A stretch of DNA of 58,152 nt from CALBZH01 sp964538515 (GCA_964538515.1 CAZIEW010000028.1:1-58152), one strand, 5' to 3'; positions 7,862 through 17,318 are shown, counted from the stretch's first letter. Notes: generated from the sequence alone by a model not told the origin. Numbers and translations: made by a program.

Positions 7862-9661
7862 CTAGGTTTCGATGAAGCTCTTCAATTCCTTGCGGCGGCT
7901 GGGATGGCGCAGCTTACGCAACGCCTTGGCCTCGATCTGTCGAATGCGCTCACGCGTGACCGCAAAATCCTGACCAACCTCCTCCAACGTGTGATCCGCC
8001 TTTTCGCCGATTCCAAATCGCATGCGGAGCACTTTTTCTTCTCGCGGTGTCAACGTGGCAAGGGCCTTTCGGGTCTGCTCACTCAAGTTCAGGTTGATCA
8101 CCGCATCAACCGGGGAGGCCACGCGCTTGTCCTCGATGAAGTCGCCCAGGTGGCTGTCTTCCTCCTCACCAATCGGCGTCTCCAGACTGATGGGCTCCTT
8201 GGCGATCTTTAGGACCTTGCGCACTTTCTCCACCGGGAATTCCATCTTTTCGGCGATTTCTTCCGGTGTGGGCTCCCGCCCCAATTCCTGGACCAAGTAG
8301 CGGGAGGTCCGAATGAGCTTGTTGATCGTTTCGATCATGTGCACCGGGATCCTGATGGTTCGGGCCTGATCCGCGATCGCTCGCGTGATGGCCTGACGGA
8401 TCCACCAGGTGGCATAGGTGCTGAACTTGTACCCGCGCTGGTATTCGAATTTGTCGACGGCTTTCATGAGGCCGATATTCCCCTCCTGGATCAGATCGAG
8501 GAACTGAAGGCCTCTGTTCGTATACTTCTTCGCGATGCTCACCACCAACCTCAGATTGGCTTCAATGAGCTCGCTTTTGGCCAGCTTGGCCCGCATCATC
8601 CCGTCTTCCACGCGCCTCAGAATCTGGCGCAACGAACGGGAATCCATCTTGGCATCGATCTCCAGCCGGTTGATTCGCTCCTTGGCTTCCACGGCACGGA
8701 CCGCGGTTTGCATGAACTGATCTTCCGTCATTCCCAACTGGAGGGCGCAATGCGCCAGCTGCTCACCGTCTTGTAAAGCAATATCGTAGAGCGGTTTCAA
8801 TTCCTGAAAGGGTTTTCCCGTGAGAAGCAGGCATTCCTGAAGGGATTTCTCGTACTTTTCAATATCGATCAGGCAAACGTGCAGCTTGTTGATGATGTTG
8901 TCGATATGCCGCCGCCCCAACTGCATGCCCTTCAGTAAGCTGACGATCCGTTCCTTATTCTGCTGCACCTGAGCCTTCATGACCGTTTCGTCGTCGGGGC
9001 TGATGCTGTCGCCGAGCAGCGCCGTCTGCATGATCTTGTTCGACTCATCCAGTTGCTGCACTTCTTCGAGCATCCGGAGGACCCGACTCCTCTGGCTCTC
9101 CTCTTCGTCTGGGCTGATATCCTCCTCCACTTCCTTCAGGACATCCTGGAGCCGCATGGTCGAGCTTTCCAGCCTCTCTCTCAAACTGATGATCTCCCGA
9201 ATCCCGATGGACGATTCCATCAGTGCGTTAAAGATCTCACGCTCCCCGGCCTCGATGCGCTTAGCGATCTCGACCTCACCCTCGCGTGTCAGCAAGGAGA
9301 CCTGACCCATCTCGCGAAGATACATTTTCACGGGATCCGTCACACGACTAGCCGAGTCAGCCTCCAGATGGAGCTCGTCCTCTTCCTCCTCCATCATGGC
9401 CTCCGGGTCGACCGTCACTGTCTCCCGCACGACCTGAACCTGCTGCTCCGAGTCGACGATCTCGATGTCCATCTCATCGAAGATCATCATCATGTCATCG
9501 AGCTTTTCCGGCGACACAATGTCCTCGGGCAGAGCTTCGTTGACCTCGTCATAGGTGAGATACCCCTTTTCTTTTCCCACCGTAATCAGTCGTTTAATGT
9601 CCTCCATTTCTGGTTTGACAAGAGCCGGATCGCGCCGTTGTTTGATTTCTTTATCCGTCAT
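7862..9661 (-). CDS. rpoD: RNA polymerase primary sigma factor RpoD (sigma-70)
   Basis: The housekeeping sigma factor, 599 residues, complete. Region 1.1 occupies about residues 15-85, region 1.2 begins near 105 (SASRVTDPVKMYLREMGQVS), and a non-conserved region follows. Region 2 includes EANLRLVVSIAKKYTNRGLQ, FLDLIQEGNIGLMKAVDKFE and FSTYATWWIRQAITRAI, which melt and read the -10 element. Region 3 (IPVHMIETINKLIR) and region 4.2 (TLEEVGQDFAVTRERIRQIE) read through to the -35 contact. The start ATG 9661 has an AGAGGAGA site. It lies 37 bases downstream of dnaG, the usual dnaG-rpoD order of the macromolecular synthesis operon. Confidence 0.98.
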   Translation of the reverse strand: MTDKEIKQRRDPALVKPEMEDIKRLITVGKEKGYLTYDEVNEALPEDIVSPEKLDDMMMIFDEMDIEIVDSEQQVQVVRETVTVDPEAMMEEEEDELHLEADSASRVTDPVKMYLREMGQVSLLTREGEVEIAKRIEAGEREIFNALMESSIGIREIISLRERLESSTMRLQDVLKEVEEDISPDEEESQRSRVLRMLEEVQQLDESNKIMQTALLGDSISPDDETVMKAQVQQNKERIVSLLKGMQLGRRHIDNIINKLHVCLIDIEKYEKSLQECLLLTGKPFQELKPLYDIALQDGEQLAHCALQLGMTEDQFMQTAVRAVEAKERINRLEIDAKMDSRSLRQILRRVEDGMMRAKLAKSELIEANLRLVVSIAKKYTNRGLQFLDLIQEGNIGLMKAVDKFEYQRGYKFSTYATWWIRQAITRAIADQARTIRIPVHMIETINKLIRTSRYLVQELGREPTPEEIAEKMEFPVEKVRKVLKIAKEPISLETPIGEEEDSHLGDFIEDKRVASPVDAVINLNLSEQTRKALATLTPREEKVLRMRFGIGEKADHTLEEVGQDFAVTRERIRQIEAKALRKLRHPSRRKELKSFIET

Positions 9662-9698
9662 TGTCTCCTCTTCCCTCTACACACTTTCGGATAGCCCC

Positions 9699-11564
9699 TT
9701 AGCCTTTTTTTCGCACACAAAATCGGTTCATCATTTCTGCCAAAATCTCGTTCCTCCGCTCGGCATTGCCATCTGACTCGGCCTGCATCAGAGCCGCATT
9801 CAATTCATCGCGCTGCAATGACTTGGCGCCGCTCCCACATAGAGCCGCGAGCCAGTCCCGCATGTGGACCTCAGGCTCCTCCAGTTCCAGAGGCTCAAGC
9901 AGGAATCGCGTAAACAGTTCCCTTTGGCTCTCCTCAGTCAACCGATTAAAGACATCCGAGGCGTCAAACGGCTTGCTCGGGCCGGATTCGACTGCCATGA
10001 GTGCCTCGGCGACCGCTTTCACGTTTTTGTTTTGAAAAAAGGCGGTTGCCCCCGCCGCCTTCGCTTCCGCAATCAATTCCGGATACTTGACCAACAGGCG
10101 CAGGATGTTCTCCTCCTGGGACCGAAGCTGATCCACGCGCAGCGGGGCCCGAGCGGCCCGCATGGGCCGGGACAGGCCGCCGCCACCCTGCTGCAGCTCC
10201 AGCATGACGGTGCTTTCCGGCACCGCCAAACGCTCGGCGATGAGCCGCGTGTATTCCGACCGGAGAAGCGGCTGACGCGCCCCCTGAACCACGGATTTCA
10301 CCCGGGCCAGGATCCGGGGCTTGCCCACCCCACTTCCATCCCACTCTTGAAGCGCCCGCTCGATGGCAAAACGGCCCAGATCACTTCTCTGCCGCAGCAG
10401 CCGCTCGAAGCCCGCTAGACCCTCCCGTCTCAAAAAATCATCCGGATCCAGACCTTCCGGAAATTGAACACAGGTCGCCGTGATTGCCTCCTGCTGCAAA
10501 AGCGGCAGGGCCCGTAGCATGGCCTTCTCTCCAGCCTCATCCCCATCGTAGGCCAGCACGACCTCGTCGGCCATTCTCGCCAACAACCGGACCTGCTGAG
10601 GGGTCAAAGCCGTTCCCAATGTAGCGACCACGCGCAGGAAGCCATGGACGTGGAAGGCGAGCAGATCCATATAGCCTTCGACCAGCACCACCTGTCTCGT
10701 GGTCTTGCAGGCTTCCCGGGCTCTCGCCAACTGATAGAGCAATCGTCCCTTATGGTAGAGCACCGTTTCTGGGCTGTTGAGGTATTTCGGCTCGAAGTCC
10801 CGTCCTGATGCGGTCGAGCTCTCATCCTTTCGCGCCGGGTTTTCCTTGGCCAGAGTCCTTCCGCCAAAGGCGACAATACGATTGGCTTCGTTTCGGATAG
10901 GAAAGATGAGGCGGTTTCTGAAACGATCGAATAACCGGTTTTTTGCACTGCGCGACAGAAGTCCGGTCTTCTCGGCGAGGAGCAGATCAAAACCCGCCTG
11001 ATCCAAAAAGCTCGAAAGCCCATCCCAGCGGGCGGGGGCATAGCCGAGGCGCTCCCCTTCAACCACTTCCGCCGGCAGGCCGCGGCGCTGCACATAGTCC
11101 CTCGCAGCTTTTCCCTCTTCGCTGTGGTGCAGTTGCCGGTAGAAAAACTCACTGGCGGCATCCATAACCCGGAAGAGCTCTTCACGCTCCTTGGCCGACG
11201 CGTCGTCCCTGGTCCCTCTGTGCGATCCCTGGCGATGATCCTCAGGCAGCACAACCTGGTATCGCTCCGCAAGAAACTCGATCGCCTCGCCGAACGAGAG
11301 GTTCTGGTGCCTCATGACGAACGACAGGACATCTCCCCCGCTTCCACACCCAAAACAATGATAGAATTGATTCGCTGCGTCCACGTGAAACGAGGGCGTC
11401 TTTTCCTGGTGGAAAGGACACAGCCCCACATGGCGATTTCCCACCCTGCGCAGGGGGACCACGCGACCAACGACATCCAGGATATCGACGGCCTGCTTAA
11501 TCAGATTGGCAGCTTCGGACGCTCCCACAGACTGACTTTGGCTCCTCTCAATCGACAGCCTCAA
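9699..11564 (-). CDS. dnaG: DNA primase DnaG
   Basis: DnaG synthesises RNA primers at the replication fork and binds DnaB helicase through its C-terminus. The 621-residue product has the CHC2-type zinc finger (CPFHQEKTPSFHV, then FHCFGCG-like YHCFGCGSGGDV) in residues about 50-85, the RNA polymerase core with FGGRTL near residue 240, and the TOPRIM acidic motifs VVLVEGYMDLLAFHVHG and VVLAYDGDEAGEKA near residues 290-360. The C-terminal helicase-binding part is divergent, as is usual. The longest frame starts at TTG 11564, which has no good ribosome site and gives a longer N-terminus than the family norm; GTG 11528 is an alternative. It is followed by rpoD after 37 bases. Confidence 0.97.
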   Translation of the reverse strand: MRLSIERSQSQSVGASEAANLIKQAVDILDVVGRVVPLRRVGNRHVGLCPFHQEKTPSFHVDAANQFYHCFGCGSGGDVLSFVMRHQNLSFGEAIEFLAERYQVVLPEDHRQGSHRGTRDDASAKEREELFRVMDAASEFFYRQLHHSEEGKAARDYVQRRGLPAEVVEGERLGYAPARWDGLSSFLDQAGFDLLLAEKTGLLSRSAKNRLFDRFRNRLIFPIRNEANRIVAFGGRTLAKENPARKDESSTASGRDFEPKYLNSPETVLYHKGRLLYQLARAREACKTTRQVVLVEGYMDLLAFHVHGFLRVVATLGTALTPQQVRLLARMADEVVLAYDGDEAGEKAMLRALPLLQQEAITATCVQFPEGLDPDDFLRREGLAGFERLLRQRSDLGRFAIERALQEWDGSGVGKPRILARVKSVVQGARQPLLRSEYTRLIAERLAVPESTVMLELQQGGGGLSRPMRAARAPLRVDQLRSQEENILRLLVKYPELIAEAKAAGATAFFQNKNVKAVAEALMAVESGPSKPFDASDVFNRLTEESQRELFTRFLLEPLELEEPEVHMRDWLAALCGSGAKSLQRDELNAALMQAESDGNAERRNEILAEMMNRFCVRKKG

Positions 11565-11732
11565 TGCCCGGGACCGGAAAGACGCAAAAATCGGTGATTT
11601 ATATTCGGTTGACTAAAGCAAATCAAGTAGGCGAGTCAAAACGGCTCAGACCGTCAGGCCGGAGCCGTCCGACTTGGAAATTGACCTCCCACGGGGGAGC
11701 CCCGCATGCTCCTCAGAGGTGGCCACGGAAGA

Positions 11733-12185
11733 TTACCCTAACGAAGCAAGTCTTTGTTTGACGCGCTCATTCAGGTGCTTGCCGTCGACGCGACCGGCGA
11801 CCTTGGGCATGAGGGCCTTCATGACCTTGCCCATGTCCTTGGGCATGGAAGCTCCGGTTGAGACGATCGCTTCGTCGATCAGAGCGTCCACCGCTTCCTC
11901 GGAGAGCTGTTCCGGTAGAAACCCCTGAAGGATACGGATCTCCTGCTCCTCCTTCTGAGCCAGGTCTTCCCGCCCACCGGTGCGGAACTGGTCGACCGCA
12001 TCGCGACGCTGCTTGATCTGGGAGGCAATCAACTGCTGAATCTCCGCCTCTTCGGGCATGCGCCGAAGCTCCTTTTCCTTGAGCTTCATCACGGTCATGA
12101 GCATCCGAATGGCGTTGCGCTTATTTTCGTCCTTTTCCCGGATCGCTTCCTTGAGTGCCTGATCGATGCGCTGGGTCAATTCCAT
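11733..12185 (-). CDS. yqeY: GatB/YqeY domain protein
   Basis: A 150-residue YqeY-family protein resembling the tRNA-binding tail domain of GatB. Family blocks are visible: the N-terminal helical half with RMLMTVMKLKEKELRR, QLIASQIKQRRDAVDQF near residue 52, QEIRILQGFLPEQLSEEAVD near residue 80, and GKVMKALMPKVAGRVDGKHL near residue 119. The last block is the GatB C-terminal motif. Its role is not firmly established; a tRNA amidotransferase-related or stress role is assumed. ATG 12185 is preceded by GGGGAGGACGATC. The longer open frame upstream overlaps hisA and is not used. It lies between hisA and dnaG; the rpsU gene that often accompanies yqeY-dnaG-rpoD is absent here. Confidence 0.93.
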   Translation of the reverse strand: MELTQRIDQALKEAIREKDENKRNAIRMLMTVMKLKEKELRRMPEEAEIQQLIASQIKQRRDAVDQFRTGGREDLAQKEEQEIRILQGFLPEQLSEEAVDALIDEAIVSTGASMPKDMGKVMKALMPKVAGRVDGKHLNERVKQRLASLG

Positions 12186-12214
12186 GATCGTCCTCCCCGA
12201 TTCCAGGCGGATCT

Positions 12215-12949
12215 CTATTTCTTGTGCCCCCGAGCCACTGCAAGCCCCTCCCGGAGATTCAGGGTTCCATTGTAAATGGCCCTCCCCGTGATCACCCCCA
12301 GGAGCCCCAGATCGACGAGGGGCAGCAGAGCCTCGATGTCCGCCAGCGTCGCAACACCCCCCGACGCGATTACCGGAATCGATGTGCTCTCGAGGAGCCT
12401 CCGGGTCGCCTCCAGATTGACACCCGTTTGCATGCCGTCTCGGTGGATGTCGGTGTAAATGATCGCAGCGAGCGCAAGCTCCCCGAATCCTTCCACCAAG
12501 GTCCTGACATCCGTGCTGGTGGTGACCTTCCACCCCTCGATGGCGACCATTCCGTCCCGCGCGTCAATGCCAAGCGCCACACGGGAAGGATACCGCGTGC
12601 AAGCCTCGTGCATGAGCCCGGGCTGCTCGAGGGCCACGGTTCCGAGGATCACCCGTTCGACCCCAGCCGCGAGATAGCCCTCAACGGTATCGAGCGTTCG
12701 TATCCCGCCCCCAACCTGAATCGGAATGGACACCGACTTCGCGATCTGCAAAACGATGTCCCGGTTCCGGGGCTCCTTGGTGAACGCCCCGTCGAGATCC
12801 ACGATATGGAGCCACTCGGCGCCTTCGTCCTCCCACCGCTTCGCGACACGAACCGGGTCGTTTCCGTAAATCGTCACGCGATCAGGGTCTCCCTGCATCA
12901 AGCGCACGCATTGACCGCCTTTGATATCAACCGCTGGAAAAACAATCAT
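12215..12949 (-). CDS. hisA: HisA, phosphoribosylformimino-AICAR isomerase
   Basis: HisA catalyses the Amadori isomerisation that is the fourth step of histidine synthesis. The 244-residue (beta/alpha)8 barrel shows the twin phosphate-binding halves and catalytic residues of the family: VFPAVDIKGGQCVRL with the first catalytic Asp at residue 8, VGGGIRTLDTVE near residue 80, GIDARDG near residue 128, TDIHRDGMQTGVN with the second catalytic Asp near residue 169, and VIASGGVATLADI near residue 198. ATG 12949 has an AGGTG site. No other his gene is adjacent, so the pathway genes are dispersed; the neighbour upstream is the thioesterase gene (15-base gap) and downstream is yqeY. Confidence 0.96.
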   Translation of the reverse strand: MIVFPAVDIKGGQCVRLMQGDPDRVTIYGNDPVRVAKRWEDEGAEWLHIVDLDGAFTKEPRNRDIVLQIAKSVSIPIQVGGGIRTLDTVEGYLAAGVERVILGTVALEQPGLMHEACTRYPSRVALGIDARDGMVAIEGWKVTTSTDVRTLVEGFGELALAAIIYTDIHRDGMQTGVNLEATRRLLESTSIPVIASGGVATLADIEALLPLVDLGLLGVITGRAIYNGTLNLREGLAVARGHKK

Positions 12950-12964
12950 GTCGCACCTGGTCGC

Positions 12965-13399
12965 TCAAAATGGTTGGGATTCGGCATTGCGCAGGAGGCA
13001 GCGCAACGATTCGGGGGGCTTGATGACTTTTCGGTCAGACGTCACGCACGCATGCACCGTGTAGCCGGTTGCGAGGATCTCGCCTGTCCTGAGGATCTCG
13101 TAATCGAACCGCAGCCTGGCCGGCCCCGAAAACCGGAAGTCGGTGGCCACGGTCAGCACGTCATCGTAGAAAGCGGGCTTACGGTACTCACAGTGCGCTT
13201 CGATCACGGGCAGGAACACGCCTCCCGCTTCCAATTCACGGTAGGTGGTGCCGCAGGACCGGAACCACTCGGAGCGGCCATATTCGAACCATTTGAGGTA
13301 GTTGCCGTAGTAGGCCTGCCCCATGGCGTCCGTGTCCCCGTAGAGGACTCTGAACTGGGCTTGGATGATCATGGGAATGTCGATGTCCCTGGCAGTCAT
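12965..13399 (-). CDS. YbgC/4-hydroxybenzoyl-CoA thioesterase family protein
   Basis: A 144-residue hot-dog-fold acyl-CoA thioesterase. The N-terminal signature VLYGDTDAMGQAYYGNYLKW carries the catalytic Asp of the YbgC/4HBT group (DTDAxGxxYxxxY) near residue 20, followed by FEYGRSEWFR and a middle block FYDDVLTVATDFRF. These enzymes hydrolyse short acyl-CoA or acyl-ACP thioesters in the cytoplasm. The substrate cannot be told; the gene is not near tol-pal genes, where YbgC is often found. Start ATG 13399, with an internal ATG nine codons on. The 31-base gap from the ApgM-family gene suggests one transcript through hisA. Confidence 0.88.
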   Translation of the reverse strand: MTARDIDIPMIIQAQFRVLYGDTDAMGQAYYGNYLKWFEYGRSEWFRSCGTTYRELEAGGVFLPVIEAHCEYRKPAFYDDVLTVATDFRFSGPARLRFDYEILRTGEILATGYTVHACVTSDRKVIKPPESLRCLLRNAESQPF

Positions 13400-13429
13400 G
13401 GACGCTGATTTCTGAGAAAGGTCGAGCCC

Positions 13430-14671
13430 TCAGGCGAGCGGCGAGGTCCCCAGAAGGAGATCAAAGAGCTCCATGCCGCTGCCGAGGCTCAGGCCGGCCG
13501 CATGGCCCGAAGCCTCGCAAAACGATACCGTCTTGCTCGTCGTTGAATCCGCCGCGGCTCCCAGATCGGGAACCAGGAGGAACGGCACGGGGTCCGTCAC
13601 ATGAGTCCGCTTCGTGATTGGCGTCATGTGATCCGTCACGATCAACAGCCTGGTCCGGGGAAACCGCTTTAGTCCGGCGACCATCGGCGCGACAACCCGT
13701 TCGTCGAAGGCTTCGATAGCCTCAACCTTCTTGGCCAGGCTTCCTTCGTGCCCCGCTTCGTCCGGGGCCTCGATATGCACATACACGAAGTTGCCCGTTT
13801 CAAGCGCCTGAAGGGCCGCCTCCACCTTGCCGGCGTAATTCGTGTCCAGATAGCCCGTCGCCCCGGGAACCGCGATGGCTCGCAGCCCCGCATAAACGCC
13901 GAGCCCTTTGAGCAGATCAACGGCCGATATCATGGCGCCCGTGAGTCCCGCCCTCTCACGGAGCGTCGGCATGCTGGGGGCTCGTCCCTGTCCCCAAAGC
14001 CACACCGCATTGGCTCGACGATGCGCTTCGGCCTCGCGCCGTTCGTTCACGGGGTGCGAGCGCAGCAAGGCGGCCGCACGCTCCACAAATGCTTTAAGCA
14101 CGGGCGTCGAATCATACACGGCAGCATATTGCGCAGTCGGCTGCCCGGTGATGTCATGGGGCGGCGTTGTCGGAAGATCGTCCCGTCCGCCCGTCCAGAC
14201 GAGAAGGTGCCGATAGCTCACTCCCGGATAGAGTCTGAGCGGCAGCCCCTCGGTCGCACTCCGGAGCGTTTGGATGATTTCATGCGCTTCCGGTGTCGAG
14301 ATGTGCCCGGCCGAATAGTCACCCATCCGTAGGATGCCGTCCCCGCTCTGGTCGAGGGTCACCAGGTTGCAGCGAAAGGCAACGTCTTCGGGTCCGAGGG
14401 CAATGCCCAGGCTCGCAGCCTCCAGCGGGGCCCTGCCCGTGTGGTATCTTGCGGGATCGTACCCGAGGAGACTCATGTTGGCCACGTCACTGCCCGGCTC
14501 CATCCCATCCGGAATGGTGCACAGCGTCCCCATGCGCCCGATCGCGGCCAGCCGATCCAGGGTCGGCGTCCGCGCCGCTTCGAGAGGAGTCCGTCCTCCC
14601 AGCTCAGGGAGAGCGTAGTCCCCCATTCCGTCGCCCACCAGAATTACATATCTGGGATCTCGATCGTTCAT
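13430..14671 (-). CDS. ApgM-family alkaline-phosphatase-fold protein, probable homoserine kinase
   Basis: A 413-residue member of the cofactor-independent, archaeal-type phosphoglycerate mutase family. Metal and phosphate residues are visible: ILVGDGMGDYALPELGG at the N-terminus, PGSDVANMSLLGYDP with the catalytic Ser near residue 64, HIEAPDEAGHEGSLAKK near residue 300, and LLIVTDHMTPITKRTHVTDP near residue 340. A subgroup of this family (TIGR02535, as I recall it) is a proposed homoserine kinase because it replaces ThrB next to threonine genes. Here its start overlaps the stop of homoserine dehydrogenase by four bases (ATGA), which strongly favours that role over glycolytic mutase. The distinction needs experiment. 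Confidence 0.85.
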   Translation of the reverse strand: MNDRDPRYVILVGDGMGDYALPELGGRTPLEAARTPTLDRLAAIGRMGTLCTIPDGMEPGSDVANMSLLGYDPARYHTGRAPLEAASLGIALGPEDVAFRCNLVTLDQSGDGILRMGDYSAGHISTPEAHEIIQTLRSATEGLPLRLYPGVSYRHLLVWTGGRDDLPTTPPHDITGQPTAQYAAVYDSTPVLKAFVERAAALLRSHPVNERREAEAHRRANAVWLWGQGRAPSMPTLRERAGLTGAMISAVDLLKGLGVYAGLRAIAVPGATGYLDTNYAGKVEAALQALETGNFVYVHIEAPDEAGHEGSLAKKVEAIEAFDERVVAPMVAGLKRFPRTRLLIVTDHMTPITKRTHVTDPVPFLLVPDLGAAADSTTSKTVSFCEASGHAAGLSLGSGMELFDLLLGTSPLA

Positions 14672-15990
14672 GACTGATCCGTATGTCGATTTTCGATGCG
14701 GATCACCTGTGTCGGTGCCAAGACCACATCCAGACGGCTCATCTTGGCAAGAGCCTCCTGAACATCCTTTTCCCGCGCTTCATGGGTGATCATGACGATG
14801 GGGACGGCGCCCTGAGCTTCTCTCCCCTTTTGGATCACGGCGGCGATGCTGATGTCGTTCTCCCCGAGGATCCCCGAAATCTTGGACAACACCCCGGGTC
14901 GGTCAACGGCCGCAAACCGAAAATAGTAACAGGTCCGGATGTCCGCAATGGACTTGATGAGCACTTTTCTGAGGCGATCCGGTCGGAAGCCAAGATGGGG
15001 CACACGCCTGGGCATATCGCCCCCGATATCCCTCGCAATATCCATCAGGTCGGAAACCACCGCGCTTCCCGTGGGCATCATCCCCGCTCCAAGGCCGTAC
15101 AGCATGATGTTCCCGACGGCATTGCCACGAACGTGAATCGCGTTGTAAGCCCCTCGAACGCTCGCCAGAACATGCTCGCGCGGGATCAGAGTCGGATGCA
15201 CGCGCATTTCCAGTCCGCTCTCCGAATCCCTTGCAATGGCAAGCAGCTTCAACCGATACCCGAATTCCTCTCCGAACTGAATGTCGAGCGGATCGATCCG
15301 GGTAATGCCTTCCGTGTAGACCTTGTCGAACTGAATCGGCGTCCCGAAGGCAATGGCACTGGTGATGGCGAGCTTGTGCGCGGTGTCGATCCCTTCGATG
15401 TCCAACGTGGGATCGGCTTCCGCGTAGCCCATCTGCTGCGCCGCCTTCAGGCTGTCGGCGAACGAAAGCCCCTCTTCGGTCATTCGAGTCAGGATGTAAT
15501 TGGCAGTGCCGTTCAAAATCCCATAGATCGTTTCGATCCGGTTGCCGGCCAGACCCTCCCGAAGGGACTTGATAAACGGGATACCGCCCGCAACCGACGC
15601 CTCGAATCCGATGGTTCGCCCATTCTTCCGCGCCGCCTCGAACAGCTCGTCTCCCGAATGGGCGATCAGGGCCTTGTTGGCGGTGACCACGTGCTTTTTC
15701 CGGTCGAGTGCTTGAAGCATGATGCGCTTGGCGGCCCCAAGCCCACCGATGAGCTCGATCACGATGTCGATCTCGGGGTCGTCCAGAATGTCTTCAGCCC
15801 GCGACGTAAGCAATTCCGCCGGAACCGTAACGGGACGCTCCCGCGTCAAATCCATGTCCGCCACACGCACCAGCTGGATCGCCTTTCCAAGACGATCCTC
15901 GATGAGCGTCGCATTTTCTCGCAGGACCTGAATCACCCCACATCCGACAGTGCCCCAGCCAACGAGTCCCACTCGAACCGAACCGCTCAT
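14668..15990 (-). CDS. hom: Homoserine dehydrogenase
   Basis: Hom reduces aspartate semialdehyde to homoserine, the branch point to threonine and methionine. Domains in order: N-terminal Rossmann fold (VGLVGWGTVGCGVIQ, residues about 6-20), catalytic dimerisation domain with VTANKALIAHSGDELFEAA near residue 95, GILNGTANYILTRM near residue 160, and AQQMGYAEADPTLDIEGIDT near residue 185. A C-terminal ACT domain (about 350-425; RPGVLSKISGILGENDISIA) likely gives threonine feedback. ATG 15990 is preferred because GAGGGAAG precedes it; a longer frame from 16032 has no such site. The 440-residue length is typical. The last codon overlaps the ApgM-family start, and alaC is upstream. Confidence 0.96.
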   Translation of the reverse strand: MSGSVRVGLVGWGTVGCGVIQVLRENATLIEDRLGKAIQLVRVADMDLTRERPVTVPAELLTSRAEDILDDPEIDIVIELIGGLGAAKRIMLQALDRKKHVVTANKALIAHSGDELFEAARKNGRTIGFEASVAGGIPFIKSLREGLAGNRIETIYGILNGTANYILTRMTEEGLSFADSLKAAQQMGYAEADPTLDIEGIDTAHKLAITSAIAFGTPIQFDKVYTEGITRIDPLDIQFGEEFGYRLKLLAIARDSESGLEMRVHPTLIPREHVLASVRGAYNAIHVRGNAVGNIMLYGLGAGMMPTGSAVVSDLMDIARDIGGDMPRRVPHLGFRPDRLRKVLIKSIADIRTCYYFRFAAVDRPGVLSKISGILGENDISIAAVIQKGREAQGAVPIVMITHEAREKDVQEALAKMSRLDVVLAPTQVIRIENRHTDQS

Positions 15991-16068
15991 ACTTCCCTCT
16001 CGCTTCCTCGCCTGTGATTCCCACGGTCTCAATCACTTCAACCAGTCAGCACGTCTGAGCTGCGCTGC

Positions 16069-17256
16069 CTACTTCTTCTGCAGAGCCTTTCGCAGTCCGC
16101 GGATGGCTTGCTTCGTTCGCATTTCATTCTCAACCAGGGCGAACCGGACATACTCGTCCCCGTAGGAACCGAATCCCAGACCCGGAGAGACCGCAACCTT
16201 GCCTTCTTCGATCAGATACTTGGAAAACTCCACCGACCCCATATGCCGAAACTGCTCGGGAATGTGCGCCCAGACAAACATAGTCCCCTTGGGCTTCTCG
16301 ATCTTCCACCCGATGCGGTTGAGGCCATCGACCAGAACGTCGCGGCGGGAGCGATAAACGTTGACGATCTCCTGAACGCAAGACTGATCCCCGTTGAGGG
16401 CCACCGTGGCCGCGATCTGGATCGGCTGAAAAACGCCGTAATCCAGGTAGCTCTTGATGCGGGTGAGCGCGCCTACGATCTCAGGGTTTCCCACGCAGAA
16501 TCCCACGCGCCAGCCGGCCATGCTGTAACTCTTCGACATGGAAAAGAACTCGACCCCCACATCCTTGGCTCCCGGCACTTGCAGGAAGCTCGGCGCCCGG
16601 TAGCCGTCAAAGGTCAAGTCCGCATACGCCAGGTCGTGAATGACGATGATTCCGTTCTCCTTGGCGAAGTCGACGATCTTCCGGAAGAAATCCAGGTCCA
16701 CGACCGCCGTCGTCGGGTTGTGCGGAAACGAGATCACCATCAGCTTCGGTTTGGGCCACGTCTGCTTCATGGCGAGCTGCAGGTCTTCCAGGAAGTTCCG
16801 GTCCGTCCCGATGGGAATCGACCGCACATCGCCCCCGGCGATGATGGCCGAATAAGGGTGGATGGGATACGTGGGATTGGGGGCGAACACCACGTCACCG
16901 GGGCTGATGAGCACCAGCACCAAGTGAGACAATCCTTCCTTGGCGCCGATCGTCACGACCGCTTCGGATTCCGGGTCGATGTCGATGTCGTAGCGCCGCT
17001 TGTACCACCCCGAAATGGCCTCGCGGAGCTTCGTGATCCCCCGTGATGCGGAATAACGGTGGTTATGCGACTTCCGAGCCGCTTCCACCAGCTTGTCGAT
17101 AATATGCTTCGGTGCGGGCAAATCGGGGTTCCCCATCCCAAGATCGATGATGTCATCCCCTGCCCGCCTCCTTTCCATCTTGAGTGCGTTGACCTGCGCG
17201 AAGACATAGGGCGGCAAGCGATACATGCGACTGCACTGCGCGATGTTCAAATTCAT
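16069..17256 (-). CDS. alaC: AlaC-type aminotransferase (alanine/glutamate-pyruvate)
   Basis: A 395-residue class I/II PLP-dependent aminotransferase. The start YRLPPYVFAQVNALKMERR with DIIDLGMGNPDLPAP is characteristic of the AlaC (YfdZ) branch. The PLP lysine lies in the block FFSMSKSYSMAGWRVGFCVG near residue 240, NPTTA (near 180) binds PLP, and HDLAYADLTFDG (near 215) contains the Asp/Tyr contacts. It probably interconverts pyruvate and alanine with glutamate; related LL-diaminopimelate or methionine aminotransferases are alternatives. ATG 17256 follows a GGGGGT. It is the first gene of the run alaC-hom-ApgM-thioesterase-hisA and has a good promoter candidate upstream, divergent from selB. 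Confidence 0.88.
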   Translation of the reverse strand: MNLNIAQCSRMYRLPPYVFAQVNALKMERRRAGDDIIDLGMGNPDLPAPKHIIDKLVEAARKSHNHRYSASRGITKLREAISGWYKRRYDIDIDPESEAVVTIGAKEGLSHLVLVLISPGDVVFAPNPTYPIHPYSAIIAGGDVRSIPIGTDRNFLEDLQLAMKQTWPKPKLMVISFPHNPTTAVVDLDFFRKIVDFAKENGIIVIHDLAYADLTFDGYRAPSFLQVPGAKDVGVEFFSMSKSYSMAGWRVGFCVGNPEIVGALTRIKSYLDYGVFQPIQIAATVALNGDQSCVQEIVNVYRSRRDVLVDGLNRIGWKIEKPKGTMFVWAHIPEQFRHMGSVEFSKYLIEEGKVAVSPGLGFGSYGDEYVRFALVENEMRTKQAIRGLRKALQKK

Positions 17257-17288
17257 GACTTTTTACCCCCTTTGGTTGAAATTTTTCG

Positions 17289-17318
17289 AGGATAGCCCAC
17301 CGCCTCCCTCGATGTCAA
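17289..17318 (-). promoter_or_regulatory. Sigma-70 promoter candidate for alaC
   Basis: On the minus strand, TTGACA (17313-17318) is followed by an 18-base spacer and TATCCT (17289-17294), 33 bases before the alaC start. The -35 is a perfect match. The position in the divergent alaC-selB spacer supports it. Confidence 0.6.
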
